64,000 bases of DNA from Bactrocera neohumeralis (GCF_024586455.1 NW_026089624.1:25980764-26044763); one strand, 5' to 3'; shown: positions 32,085 through 42,363, counted from the first letter of the stretch. A program made the numbers and translations. The notes: generated by a model from the sequence alone, not told the origin.

Positions 32085-32724
32085 TTAGTTTTGCGGGGAT
32101 ACTAAATTCAGACATCGCTGCATAAGGGCAGCTCCTTTTCGTGCTGTCGAAACAGCTTTGAAATCGACGAAGAGGTGGTGTGTGTCGATTTTCCTTTCAC
32201 GGGTCTTTTCCAATATTTGGTGCATAGTGAATATCTGGTCGGTTGTTGATTTGCCAGGTCTAAAGCCACACTGATAAGGTCCAATAAGTTTGTTGACGAT
32301 GAGCTTTAATCTTTTACACAATACGCTCGATAGAACCTTATATGCGATGTTGAGGAGGCTTATTCCACGGTAGTTGGCGCAGATTGTGGGGTCTCCTCTT
32401 TTATGGATTGGGCAGAGCACACTTAAATTCCAATCGTTGGGCATGCTTTCGTCCGACAATATTTTACAAAGAATCTGATGCATGCTCCCTATCAGTTCTT
32501 CGCCGCCGTCTTTGAATAGCTCGGCTGGCAATCCATCGGCCCCCGCCGCTTTGGCGAGTAATTGCTATTCGAACTTCTTCATGGTCGGACAATGGAACGT
32601 CTGCTCCATCGTCATCGATTGGGGAATTGGGTTCGCCTCCTCTTGGCGTTGTGCGTTCAATGCCATTCAGCAGGCTGGAGAAGTGTTCCCTCCATAATTT
32701 AAGTATGCTCTGGGCATCGGTCAC
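32085..32724 (-). pseudogene. RTE RT core and linker (copy E)
   Basis: The frame at 32085-32531 has MPAELFKDGGEELIGSMHQI, LSVLCPIHKRGDPTICANYR, GFRPGKSTTDQIFTMHQILE and HHLFVDFKAVSTARKG, where a one-base loss after FVDFKA shifts the frame at the first catalytic Asp region. The partner frame (32464-32724) has the pre-RT segment MTDAQSILKLWREHFSSLLN, then loses about 15 codons corresponding to the ITRLKNNKVAGADG segment of copy F. Downstream, the YADD region survives only as DNA similarity near 31850-31880. Confidence 0.85.
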
Positions 32725-33498
32725 TAGATCACCTTTGGGGTTCTACAAGAATATGTTCGGGTCTTGAAACCTTCTGTAAGCCGCCGCATTTTGTCGTAGA
32801 ATTTTCGAGCATTACCCCTGTCGGCCAGCTTATCAAGCTCTTCGTACTCACGCATTTCGTCTCTCTTCCCTCTTCAACTCTCGGTATCTATCCCAACCCG
32901 CACGTGTTGTGGTCGATCGTAACGTTGCGAGGTAGGCAGCCTGTTTTCTCTCCGCTGCGACACGGCACTCCTCGTCGTACCAGCTGTTGTTTTGTACTTT
33001 CCGAAAACCAATGGTTTCGGTTGCAGCTGTACGTAAGGAGTTTGAGATGCCGTCCCACAGTTTCCTTTATACCGAGTTGTTGACGAGTGCTCTCAGAGAG
33101 CAGGAGTGCAAGCCGAGTAGAAAATCGTTCGGCTGTCTGTTGTGATTGCAGTTTCTCGACGTCGAACCTTCCTTGTGTTTGTTGGCGTGAGTTTTTTCTG
33201 CACAGAGGCGGGTGCGAATCTTGGCTGCAACAAGATAGTGGTCCGAGTCGATGTTTAGACCTCGGAGCGGTCGCACACCTAAACCACTGGGGACGTGTCT
33301 TAATCACAACATGATCGATCTGGTTGGTAGTTTTTCGATCCGGAGACAGCCAGGTAGCTTAATAAATCTTCTTATGCTGGAATCTAGTACTACAGATAAC
33401 CATATATCGGGCCCCTGCGAAGTCGATCACCCTCAACCCATTTGGGGATGTTTCGTCGTGGAGGCTGTATTTACCGACCGTAGTGCCAAAGATACCTT

Positions 33499-34018
33499 TG
33501 TTTAAATGAGTTAAGCATCCACCCCCTCTACTCCGTAAAACTAGCTCATCCTAATGCGACAGCTTAATTCACCACAGCTGATGACATAACAACACACCAC
33601 ACTCGTACGCAACCCAACTCACAAAAGGAATGGACAACCGGAAAGCTCTTCAATTCGTAAGCTGCAGTTCGCTCATCAGTACATCATCAATTCGTTCTAC
33701 ACAATTCGCACGATAACACATACACTGCGCCGCGTCGACACTTACGTTACTCTTCTTCGATCAACCCAGATCCTGTGCGTTTCGGAGATACAAATAAATT
33801 CTAAGCGATCCTGCGCGATATGGTCTTCGTTATCTCGTGCAATCATTTCCTACAACCTTACAACTTCTTTTCACTAAAACACAAAAAAGTTAATCCTTAA
33901 AGTGTTTAATACTTTATAATAAAATAGTATGTTTTCTTTTGCGTAATTACTGGGTGCTTATTGAACTAAAAATTAAGTGGTGTATGTTTCCCACTAAATT
34001 GGGCATCCTTTTTAACCA
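33499..34018 (-). repeat. Solo LTR inside RTE copy E
   Basis: 520 bp starting TGTTTAAATGAGTTAAGC and ending CTTTTTAACCA, with near-inverted ends (TGTTTAA/TTAACCA), flanked by a perfect 5-bp duplication acctt at 33494-33498 and 34019-34023. Removing the LTR and one acctt restores the RTE sequence seen in copies A and C (gataccttctttgcccac). These are the marks of an LTR-retrotransposon insertion reduced to a solo LTR. Strand is arbitrary, because the internal region is gone. No LTR of this family flanks any internal region in the window. Confidence 0.92.
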
Positions 34019-34023
34019 ACCTT

Positions 34024-34546
34024 CTTTGCCCACCCTGGCGTTAAAGTCGCCAAGCACGATTTTGACATCGTGGCGGGGGCAGCTCTCATAAGTGCGCTCC
34101 AAGCACTCATAAAAGGCATCTTTGGTCACATCGTCCTTCTCTTCCGTCGGGACGTGGGCGCAAATCAGCGATATGTTGAAGAACCTCGTTTTGATGCGGA
34201 TTGTGGGTAGACGTTCATGCACCGGAGTGAATGATAGTACTCGGCGACGGAGTCTATGTCTCACCACGAGTCCCACACCAAACTTACGCTCCTTATATAG
34301 GCCACTGTAGTAAATGCCACAAGGACCTACTCGTCTTTGTCCTTGTCCCGTTCATCGCATTCCTTAAACGGCGGTGATGTCAGCCTTTATTTTCACGAGG
34401 ACATTAATCAGCTGGGCAGCGGCACCTTCCCAATTAAGGGACCGGATATTCCAGGTGCATGCCCTTAAATCGTAGTCCTTATTTCGTTTGCCATTGTCGT
34501 CATCAATAGGGGGGTCTCTCATCCGAGGCTTGTTGCTTCCTTTCAT
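34024..34546 (-). pseudogene. RTE endonuclease 5' part (copy E)
   Basis: Frames at 34364-34546 (CTWNIRSLNWEGAAAQLINV) and 33947-34276 (RVLSFTPVHERLPTIR, NISLICAHVPTEEKDDV, IVLGDFNARVGKEG). The second frame runs into the LTR just after the catalytic DFNARVG motif, so the endonuclease is cut between this motif and the terminal SDHYLVAAK motif at 33100-33276. The frames are also separated by mutations near 34290-34360. Confidence 0.88.
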
Positions 34547-34727
34547 TGGGGGATATTTCGCCTTCTCACTTTAGCTCGCCTTCAAACGGATGTTCTTAGG
34601 CTACTCAGAGGATACTTGGTCAAAGACCGGAAGTCGTGAACTGCTTGATTCACATGTAAAAGAATCGTTTCTGGCCACTCCCAACTTTCCTCAGTTGCGT
34701 GAACTTCTACACATTACTCCATCCTCC

Positions 34728-35865
34728 CGGAGATCATGTAAGTAAAATAAAGTATATGGAATAAATAAATGATCAGCATGACGAGCAAGTTGAATTAGCC
34801 TTATTCATCCGCCCGTCTGTATGTCGATATATTCGCAAACTAGTTCATCAGTTTTTGAGATATTGATCTGAGAGTTAGCTCACGTCTTCTCACAGAGAAG
34901 CAGTAGCTGGAATACAATCTGAACAATCAAAACTAAGTTTTCGTATGGCAAACTTTTTCATTTTATAAGATACCTTCGCGAAATTTGCAAGAGATTAAAA
35001 TTCGATTCGATTTTATGTATTAGTGCCAATACTAATAGTTAGCCTCATAGTTTTTACGGAATGTTCTCAGGGTTTCCCTACACACATATAATCGCCAATC
35101 ATATGGAGTTAAGTCATCTGGAAATTCGAAAATCTTGATATTAGTTATATGGCGAATACCTCAAGTTCTTGTCCAATTCTATCCGTTTTAGGCACAAAGA
35201 TACACTGTTAGGAGTAAAATACGCATTTTCATTTTGTTTTGAGATAACTGAAATATTAGCTGATTTTTGGAGGTATAAAGTCAACATAAAGTTCCAAAGT
35301 TTTTATATTCGGTATATGTAAATTGATTTAAATTGATTTATCGCGCTTTACATTGTTTTTAATAGTACCGTTACATAATTAGTGAGCGGGGTTATCATCC
35401 GATTTCATACATTTTCACACTGTCTGTAAGAGTCTTAAGTGAATTTGACTATTGTGGCTTTAGTGGTCTTCGGGATACGTACACTTAACCCATTGGAGGG
35501 CGGTCCACTTTTTTTTTAAACTGTTATCCCACAGGTACGAACACCTGTGCAAAATTGCAGTCTCATATATCATTTTAGTGCTTAGCTATTTCACCTTATA
35601 TGTTTTCATTCAATGGCGTTTTGTTGGCGTGACAGTTGTCCAATTACGCTCATATACGAACACCGCCTTACTTTTTCACCAAGGATTTTAACTCGTATCG
35701 TCATTATATTCATTTATACATATGTAACCCTATATCTATCGAGCTTAATTTAAGTGATACATACATCCCTTAGGTGAACAACAACAACTATTATCTGTAG
35801 CACCATGTTGCAAGAGTACTACGGTGAAATTGAAAGGTGAATTTTTATTTTATACTTCGGGTGTT
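34728..35865. other. Spacer between inverted RTE copies; unassigned
   Basis: No coding content recognised. It contains phrases typical of degraded DNA-transposon ends (cgcccgtctgtatgtcg, tttttgagatattgatctg) near 34800-34870. It separates RTE copies E (minus) and F (plus). Confidence 0.45.
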
Positions 35866-35867
35866 TT

Positions 35868-36032
35868 TCGAATATTGAACAAAGAAGTGCGATTAAATTT
35901 TGTTTACGGAATAAAAATCCGCCTGCAGAAACGCTAAGGATGTTACAAAAAACCTTTGGGGATCAAACTTTGTCTAAAAGTGTTTACAAGTAGTATAACG
36001 AGTTCAAAGCTGGTCGGGAGAGTGTAGAGAAA
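35868..36032 (+). pseudogene. Mariner transposase N-terminal fragment
   Basis: The plus strand reads IEQRSAIKFCLRNKNPPAET, then LRMLQKTFGDQTLSKSVYK, a stop, and YNEFKAGRESVEKS. This is the first helix-turn-helix of a mariner transposase, the DNA-binding module that contacts the terminal inverted repeats. The fragment ends exactly where the LTR-derived start of RTE copy F begins, so the target of copy F, or the breakpoint of its duplication, lay within a mariner. The upstream part of this mariner is not evident. Confidence 0.8.
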
Positions 36033-36491
36033 AGCACCCAGTAATTACGCAAAAGAAAACACACTATTTTATTATAAAGTGTTAAACACTTTAAGGATTA
36101 ACTTTTTGTGTTTTAGTGAAAAGAAGTTGTAAAGTTGTAGGAAATAATTGCACGAGATAACGAAGACCATATCGCGCAGGATCGCTTAGAATTTAGTTGT
36201 ATCTCCGATACGCACAGGATCTGGGTTGATCGAAGAAGAGTAACGTAAGTGTCGACGCGGCGCAGTGTATGTGTTATCGTGCGAATTGTGTAGAACGAAT
36301 TGATGATGTACTGATGAGCGAACTGCAGCTGACGAATTGAAGAGCTTTCCGGTTGTCCATTCCTTTTGTGAGTTGGGTTGCGTACGAGTGTGGTGTGTTG
36401 TTATGTCATCAGCTGTGGTGAATTAAGCTGTCGCATTAGGATGAGCTAGTTTTACCGAGTAGAGGGGGTGGATGCTTAACTCATTTAAACA
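36033..36491 (+). repeat. LTR part at the 5' end of RTE copy F
   Basis: Reverse complement of about 460 bp of the LTR inside copy E, from aagcacccagtaattacgc to ...ctcatttaaaca, followed by aaggt, the complement of the acctt duplication. The last ~57 bp of the LTR and the upstream RTE sequence are absent, so copy F starts inside the LTR. Confidence 0.92.
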
Positions 36492-38858
36492 AAGGTATCT
36501 TTGGCACTACGGTCGGTAAATACAGCCTCCACGACGAAACATCCCCAAATGGGTTGAGGGTGATCGACTTCGCAGGGGCCCGATATATGGTTATCTGTAT
36601 TACTAGATTCCAGCATAAGAAGATTTATCAAGCTACCTGGCTGTCTCCGGATCGAAAAACTACCAACCAGATCGATCATGTTGTGATTGACGGAAGACAC
36701 GTCCCCAGTGTTTTAGGTGTGCGACCGCTCCGAGGTCTAAACATCGACTCGGACCACTATCTTGTTGCAGCCAAGATTCGCACCCGCCTCTGTGCAGCAA
36801 AAAACTCACGCCAACAAACACAAGGAAGGTTCGACGTCGAGAAACTGCAATTACAACAGACAGCCGAACGATTTTCTACTCGACTTGCACTCCTGCTCTC
36901 TGAGAGCACTCGTCAACAACTCGGTATAAGGGAACTGTGGGAAGACATTTCAAGCTCACTACGTACAGCTGTAACCGAAAACATTGGTTTTCGGAAAATG
37001 CAAAAGAACAGCTGGTACGACGAGGAGTGCCGTGTTGCAGCGGAGAGAAAATAGGCTGACTACCTCGCAACATTACGATCGATCACAACACGTGCGAGAT
37101 GGGATAGATACCGATAGTTGAAGAGGGAAGCAAGACGCGTTTGCAGACAGAAACATAAAAAGACCGAAATGCGTGAGTATGAGCTTGATAAGCTGGCCGA
37201 CAATGGTAATGCTCGAAAATTCTACGAAAAGATGAGGTGGCTAACTGAAGGTTTCAAGACCGGAGCATACTCTTGTAGAACCCCCAAGGTGATCTAGTGA
37301 CCGATGCCCAGAGAATACTTAAATTATGGAGGGAACACTTCTCCAGCCTGCTGAATGGCATTGAACGCACAACGCCAAGAGGAGGCGAACCCAATTCCCC
37401 AATCGATGACGATGGAGCAGACGTTCCATTGTCCGACCATGAAGAAGTTCGAATAGCAATTACCCGCCTGAAGAACAACAAAGTGGCGGGGGCCGATGGA
37501 TTGCCAGCCGAGCTATTCAAACACGGCGGCGAAGAACTGATAAGGAGCATGCATCAGATTCTTTGTAAAATATGGTCGGACGAAAGCATGCCCAACGATT
37601 GGAATTTAAGTGTGCTCTGCCCAATCCATAAAAAAGGAGACCCCACAATCTGCGCCAACTACTGTGGGATAAGCCTCCTCAACATCGCATATAAAGTTCT
37701 ATCGAGCGTATTGTGTGAAAGATTAAAGCTACCGTCAACAAACTGATTGGACCTTATCAGTGTGGCTTTAGACCTGGCAAATCAACAACCGACCAGATAT
37801 TCACCATGCCCCAAATCTTGCAAAAGACCCGTGGAAAGAGAATCGACACACACCACCTCGTCGTCGATTTCAAAGCTGCTTTCGACAGCACGAAAAGGAG
37901 CTACCTTTATGCCGCGATGTCTGAATTTCATATCCCCGCAAAACTAATACGGCTGTGTAAACTGACGTTGAGCAACACCAAAAGCTCCACCAGGATCGGG
38001 AAGGACATCTCTGAGCCGTTCGATACCAAACGAGGTTTCAGACAAGGCGACTCCCTATCGTGCGACGTCTTCAACCTGCTGCTGGAGAAAATAATTCGAG
38101 CTGCAGAACTTTATCGAACAGGTACAATATTTTATAAGAGTATACAGATGCTGGCGTATGCCGATGATATTGACATGGAAGCAAAGCAAATGGGTCGGGG
38201 GCAAGACGAAATATCTCCTGCCATCAAACAAACAGTCGTCTTACTCGCGACTTGGCACTCACGTCACTGTTGACAGTCATAACTTTGAAGTTGTAGATAG
38301 TTTCGTATATTTGGGAACCAACATAAACACCACCAACAATGTCAACCTTGAAATCCAACGCAGGATAACTCTTGCCAACAGGTGCTACTTCGGACTAAGT
38401 GAGCAATTGAAAAGTAAAGTCCTCTCTCGACGAACAAATACCAAACTCTATAAGTCACTCATAATTCCCATCCTGCTATATGGTGCAGAGGCTTGGACGA
38501 TGACAACAACTGATGACTTGACGTTGCGAGTTTTCGAGAGAAAAGTTCTGCGAAAGATATACGGTCCTTTGCGTGTTGACCACGGCGAGTATCGCATTCG
38601 ATGGAACGATGAGCTGTATGAGATATATGACGACATTGACATAGTTCAGCGAATTAGAAGACAGCCGCTACGCTGGCTGGGTCATGTTGTCCGAATGGAC
38701 GAAAACACTCCAGCTCTGAAAGTATTCGACGCCGTACTCGCCGGGAAAAGCAGAGGAAGAGGAAGGCCTCGACTCCGTTGGAAGGACCATGTGAAGAAGG
38801 ACCTGGTTACGCTTGGAATATCTAATTGGCGCCACGTAGCGAAAAGAAGAAACGACCA
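36492..38858 (+). mobile_element. RTE-clade LINE, copy F
   Basis: Plus-strand copy beginning with the LTR-derived segment and running through endonuclease end, linker, RT and C-terminal domain. It stops at 38858 within ...aagaagaaacgac, about 60 bp short of the family 3' end, so the AAG tail is missing. It shares substitutions with E and G (for example gtgcgaccgctccgagg and ggtaaatacagcctcc) that distinguish them from A and C. Confidence 0.9.
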
Positions 38859-38964
38859 AAGGTTAAATGACTCCAAACCTATTGTGCCACTTCAAGTTAT
38901 ATACATACATCACACATTGACCGACATTTTCGATCAAAATTCAACTAAAGGTACCGTGGTCTAA
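36554..38964 (+). pseudogene. RTE endonuclease end and RT (copy F)
   Basis: Frames in order: 36554-37054 (NQIDHVVIDGRHVPSVLGV, NIDSDHYLVAAKIRTRLC, WYDEECRVAAERK then stop); 37297-37746 (EHFSSLLNGIERTTPRGG, NNKVAGADGLPAELFKHGGE, LSVLCPIHKKGDPTICANYC); 37806-38273 (HHLVVDFKAAFDSTKRSY with the first Asp, GFRQGDSLSCDVFNLLLEK, MLAYADDIDM with YADD); 38158-38964 (LGTHVTVDSHNFEVVDS, LYKSLIIPILLYGAEAW, GEYRIRWNDELYEIYDD, RLRWKDHVKKDLVTLG). A 60-base loss after YADDIDM removes the IIGLNTRAVSSAFSRLDK segment. The C-terminal domain is the best preserved in the window. Confidence 0.9.
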
Positions 38965-39231
38965 ATATTCGGTACCTAGGGCTGAAACAGTTTTTATTGT
39001 TATAGATTTAAACAAATTTTGGTCATAAGGTGGCACGCACTTTAGACATTATTCGTGCGAAGTTTTGACAAGATGAGTATTAGCTGAGTACCTGCAGAAG
39101 GATAACAATGTCCCAATACTTGTGCAGTTATTTGCTTGCTCGAACATCCCTTATATTATTATTTTCTGCTCATAAGTATTTACCCCCTCATGGAATTCGA
39201 ATTAGGTCTGTTCCACTTTTCCATCCATAAA
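38859..39231. other. Unassigned
   Basis: Nothing recognised between RTE copy F and the direct repeat that precedes the R1-like LINE. Confidence 0.5.
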
Positions 39232-39316
39232 TGAAAAGTCAAAGGGCAACGTAGCTAATATTAGTCTGAACACAACATTGACGTGGAGACGTTATTGTTG
39301 TTAGTGGTTGTTATTT
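39232..39316 (+). repeat. Direct repeat flanking the R1-like LINE, left copy
   Basis: About 85 bp, from tgaaaagtcaaagggcaac to gttagtggttgtta. It is repeated in the same orientation at 42280-42363 with roughly 84 percent identity by eye, and lies immediately before the 3' end of the LINE. Confidence 0.75.
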
Positions 39317-39439
39317 TTGGGGTAGAAAATGCCTTCCGTATCGTCGGTGCTATCGTCACAGCAGGTGTGCCACTTGCGGGTCACTAAAAACCCCCCCTCT
39401 AAGGAACCGTCGCCACCCTGGGAGCGCGTTTGCATTACT

Positions 39440-40264
39440 TCAGGGTGACGTTCCATTTTTCTCATTGAGATTTACATCTGCGCACCTGCATCCAGGTCCC
39501 GCTTTTTGCTGCGTAGCAAGAGTGCAGCAAATTTCTTGATAATCCTCCAGTTTGCTTCTCTCTCCACCATGACGCTGACTTAATTGTCCGCGTTTATTGG
39601 GCCAACCAGGTCCTCTACGGCGGTGCGTTCTCCTTGCCAGCGCGCACATTCGAAGAATGTGTGTTCAGCGTCGTCTTTTATCGCGTCGTTGTATAGGCAT
39701 GACGGCTCTTCGACTTTTCCCATTTTGTGGAGGTACTTTTTGAAATACCCGTGACCGGATAACGGCTGGGTTGTGTAAAAATCTACCTCTACGAATTTTC
39801 GGCCTATCCATGAGTCTAGATCTTTTATAAGCCTGGCTGTCCATCTGCCGCGGCTTTCGGTGTCCCATCTTTGTTGCCATGTTGTTATTGTTTCTTTTTT
39901 TATTTGTTCTATTGCGCTCTTGTTGTTATCGGATGACTGCTTTAGCTCCCACAGCTTTTTCCTTTCGTATGCTAGAAGGTCAATTGGGGCATTTCCGCTT
40001 ATAACTAATATTGCCTCACCGGAGGCATATTGTCCCAAGAATATCCGTAGTCGTGTGCATGCTTATCTCGAGAAGTATGTGCTTGTTTGTTAGCAGCAGT
40101 AGCTCTGTTTTCTCCGTAGCGAGCTGGAGGCTGTGTGAGTCGAGCCATGCTTGGATCCGTATCATGACCTGGTTCAGCTTTCTTAACGCTTCTTCTGTAT
40201 CTCTTGCTGTGATTACTGCTGCAATGTCGTCCGCGTAGCCTATTAAATACGATTCATCTGACAT
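39440..40264 (-). pseudogene. R1-clade RT end and C-terminal zinc-finger region
   Basis: The frame at 40016-40264 has SYLIGYADDIAAVITARDTE with the catalytic YADD and WLDSHSLQLATEKTELLLLT. After a shift near 40030 the next frame (39580-40038) has GNAPIDLLAYERKKLW, WQQRWDTESRGRWTARLI, FYTTQPLSGHGYFKKYLHKM and CLYNDAIKDDAEHTFFECAR, which carries the CCHC-like finger common at the end of R1-clade ORF2. The final frame (39440-39649) is a shifted continuation. The RT finger and palm upstream of YADD are missing. Confidence 0.85.
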
Positions 40265-40270
40265 TTCTAG

Positions 40271-41344
40271 TTATACTCTCGCAACAAAGTTGCTAAGGAG
40301 AGTATTATAGTTTTGTTCACATAACGGTTGTTTGTAAGTCCTATAACTAAAAGAGTCAGATATAGGGTTATATATACCAAAGTGATCAGGGTGAGGAGTA
40401 GAGTAGAAATCCGGATGTCTGTCTGTCCGTCCGTCCGTGCAAGCTGTAACTTGAGTAAAAATTGAGATATCATGATGAAACTTGGTACACGTATTCCTTG
40501 GCTCCATAAGAAGGTTAAGTTCGAAGATGGGCAAAATCGGCCAACTGACACGCCCACAAAATGGCGGAAACCGAAAACTTATAAAGTGTCATAACTAAGC
40601 CATAAATAAAGATATTAAAGTGAAATTTGGCACAATGGATCGCATTAGGGAGGGGCATAGTTGGACGTAATTTTTTTGGAAAAGTGGGTGTGGCCCCGCC
40701 CCTTACTAAGTTTTTTGTACGTATCTCGGAAACTACTATAGGTATGTCAACCAAACTCTACAAAGTCGTTTTTTTCAGGCATTTCCATATACAGTTCAAA
40801 AATGGAAGAAATCGGATAATAACCACGCCCACCTCCCATACAAAGGTTATGTTGAAAATCACTAAAAGTGCGTTAACGGACTAACAAAAAACGTCAGAAA
40901 CTCTAAATTTTATGGAAGAAATGGTAGAATGAAGCTGCACCCAGGATTTTTTTAAAAATTGAAAATGGGCGTGGCCTCGCCCACTTATGGACCAAAAACC
41001 ATATCTCAGGAACTACTATACCGATTTCAATGAAATTCGGTATATAATATTTTCTTAACACCCTGATGACATGTACGAAATATAGGTGAAATCGGTTCAC
41101 AACCACGCCTTCTTCCAATATAACGCTATTTTGAATTCCATCTGATGCCTTCTCTGTATAATATATACATTAGGAAACGAAAATACAATTCAATACTCAA
41201 AGTACACAAATTGATGTAATCTAATTAATTTTACAGCAAAATAAAAAAATATGTAAATGACGGATAATGAAATCTCGATTATCACTTTATCATGCGAGAG
41301 TATAAAATGTTCGGTGACACCCGAACTTAGCCCTTCCTTACTTG
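40271..41344 (+). mobile_element. Hairpin-ended non-autonomous repeat, copy 1
   Basis: A 1.07-kb non-coding element. It starts ttatactctcgcaacaaagt, in which gcaac/gttgc and actctc/gagagt can pair as a terminal hairpin. It ends gcgagagtataaaatgttcg and cttagcccttccttacttg. Inside are the reiterated tgtctgtctgtccgtccgtc and several atatctc-ggaaactac blocks. Short frames within it have no protein character. It resembles dipteran hairpin-ended interspersed repeats (DINE/HINE-like), but I cannot assign a class. Confidence 0.7.
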
Positions 41345-41439
41345 TTGCTAATTTGTATTGATCGGCTTCTTAAGTTGCGGCTCCTCTATACCTGGATGTC
41401 GTGTAGGATCTGCGAAGGCGGAGGCTTGTCCTTCTGAGT

Positions 41440-42180
41440 TGGGCTATATTCTCAGTATATTTTCAGTCCACCAGTAAACTGCTGCTTTATGTTTCCTTTG
41501 GGAGGCCTTGGACATTGCTTTTTGACAGGCTCTTATTATATTAAGAATTGTGTGCTCGACAGTTTTTGTTGCAATTATAGGGGAGTTGCTAGATGGGTTT
41601 TGATCGTCTATTGCGGAGATTAATTTCGAAGTATCTAGTTTCGCAATGTTCCGCTTTCGTGTTCCAGTATTTTTTCTGTGCTGGTAAGCGTTTGTTCCAG
41701 TGTCGATTATGAAAGAGATGTAGTGATGACTATTAGACCTAGCCGCGCAGCCGTTTTTGGCATGCGCTTTCCTCTTGAGTCCGTGTTTGGCATACCCCAC
41801 TCTACGGCTGTAGACTTTAGGTCTCCGGCAATAATTAATTGACCTTCTGTAGACCTGGCTGTGTCCTCTATATTGACGAGCTTACCTTGGAATTCCTGTA
41901 TACTATTGCTTGGCGTCAAGTAGCAGCTAATTACTGTAAAAAGGTCGCATTTAGCCCAGACGAAATCGTTGCTGTTCCCTTTGTTTACTCCCTGGTGGTA
42001 ACCAAATAGCGGCGGTTGAGCTGTAATCTTCTAGCCAGGTACCTCTCTCTTTCTTTTTGTATTGCTCGCTTATGATGATCATCTCGTAGTCGCTCTCCGT
42101 CACCATTTGCGACAGTAGTACGTCGGCAGTCTTGCATCTATGCATGTTGGCCTGAAGGATATTAATTTGAATTACCGAGG
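41440..42180 (-). pseudogene. R1-clade endonuclease and pre-RT segment
   Basis: The frame at 41951-42217 has NILQANMHRCKTADVLLSQM, TESDYEMIIISEQYKK and GTWLEDYSSTAAIWLPPG, the N-terminus of an AP-type endonuclease with the catalytic Asn and Glu regions. The frame at 41707-41919 has LIIAGDLKSTAVEWGMPNTD, which corresponds to the GDFNARAVEWG motif with Phe-Asn changed to Leu-Lys, so the catalytic Asn is lost. The frame at 41444-41800 continues with NILRI preceded by KAAVYWWTE, the conserved WWT before RT. The frames are separated by shifts. Confidence 0.83.
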
Positions 42181-42182
42181 CA

Positions 42183-42278
42183 ATGAATATCCTACAGGCC
42201 AACATGCATAGATGCAAGACTGCCGACGCATTACTCTCGCAAATGGTGACGGAGAGCGACTACGAGATGATCAGCATA
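42183..42278 (+). pseudogene. Inverted 5' piece of the R1-like endonuclease
   Basis: On the plus strand the sequence reads MNILQANMHRCKTADALLSQ and MVTESDYEMIS, the same N-terminal endonuclease segment that ends the minus-strand LINE at 42060-42165, with about 94 percent DNA identity. The two copies are head to head with only about 25 bp between them. Confidence 0.88.
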
Positions 42279-42279
42279 G

Positions 42280-42363
42280 TGAAAAGTCAAAGCGCAACCG
42301 TGGATGCTATTAGTCTGGATACAACATTCATATTGGAGACGTTATTGCTGTTAGTGGTTGTTA
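42280..42363 (+). repeat. Direct repeat flanking the R1-like LINE, right copy
   Basis: Pairs with 39232-39316: tgaaaagtcaaagcgcaac, then tattagtctg, acaacatt, tggagacgttattg and tgttagtggttgtta. It follows the inverted endonuclease piece directly. Confidence 0.75.

Larger units (their letters stand above)
31055..34727 (-). mobile_element. RTE-clade LINE, copy E, carrying an LTR
   Basis: Minus-strand copy with an essentially full 5' end (tactccatcctcc) and the family 3' end (ttcttaattggcg). It contains the RT end (31543-31791), RT core (32085-32531), linker (32464-32724), endonuclease 3' part (32888-33498) and endonuclease 5' part (34024-34546), all shifted. A 520-bp LTR interrupts the endonuclease, flanked by acctt on both sides. 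Two small deletions are visible near 32158 and 32555. Copies F and G share the LTR and several substitutions. Confidence 0.9.
39317..42180 (-). mobile_element. R1-clade LINE, broken
   Basis: Minus-strand non-LTR element. From the right it holds endonuclease (about 42180-41700), the segment before RT (41800-41440), a large deletion of the RT core with a hairpin-ended repeat inserted (40271-41344), then the end of RT (40264-40016) and the C-terminal zinc-finger region (40038-39440). The YADD box and the cysteine-histidine C-terminus fit the R1 clade. Nothing suggests rDNA flanks, so it is a dispersed copy or family. Confidence 0.82.

Noticed and set aside
40415..40440. CRISPR-like or satellite array (tgtctgtccgtccgtc)
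   Set aside because: It is a single short reiteration inside a transposable repeat, present identically in its second copy. There are no spacers.
40267..41118. Several short frames on both strands
   Set aside because: They lie within the non-coding hairpin-ended repeat, and the second copy of the repeat does not conserve them beyond DNA identity.
39317..42180. R1 element in 28S rDNA
   Set aside because: No rRNA gene sequence was recognised on either side, so it is a dispersed R1-clade LINE.
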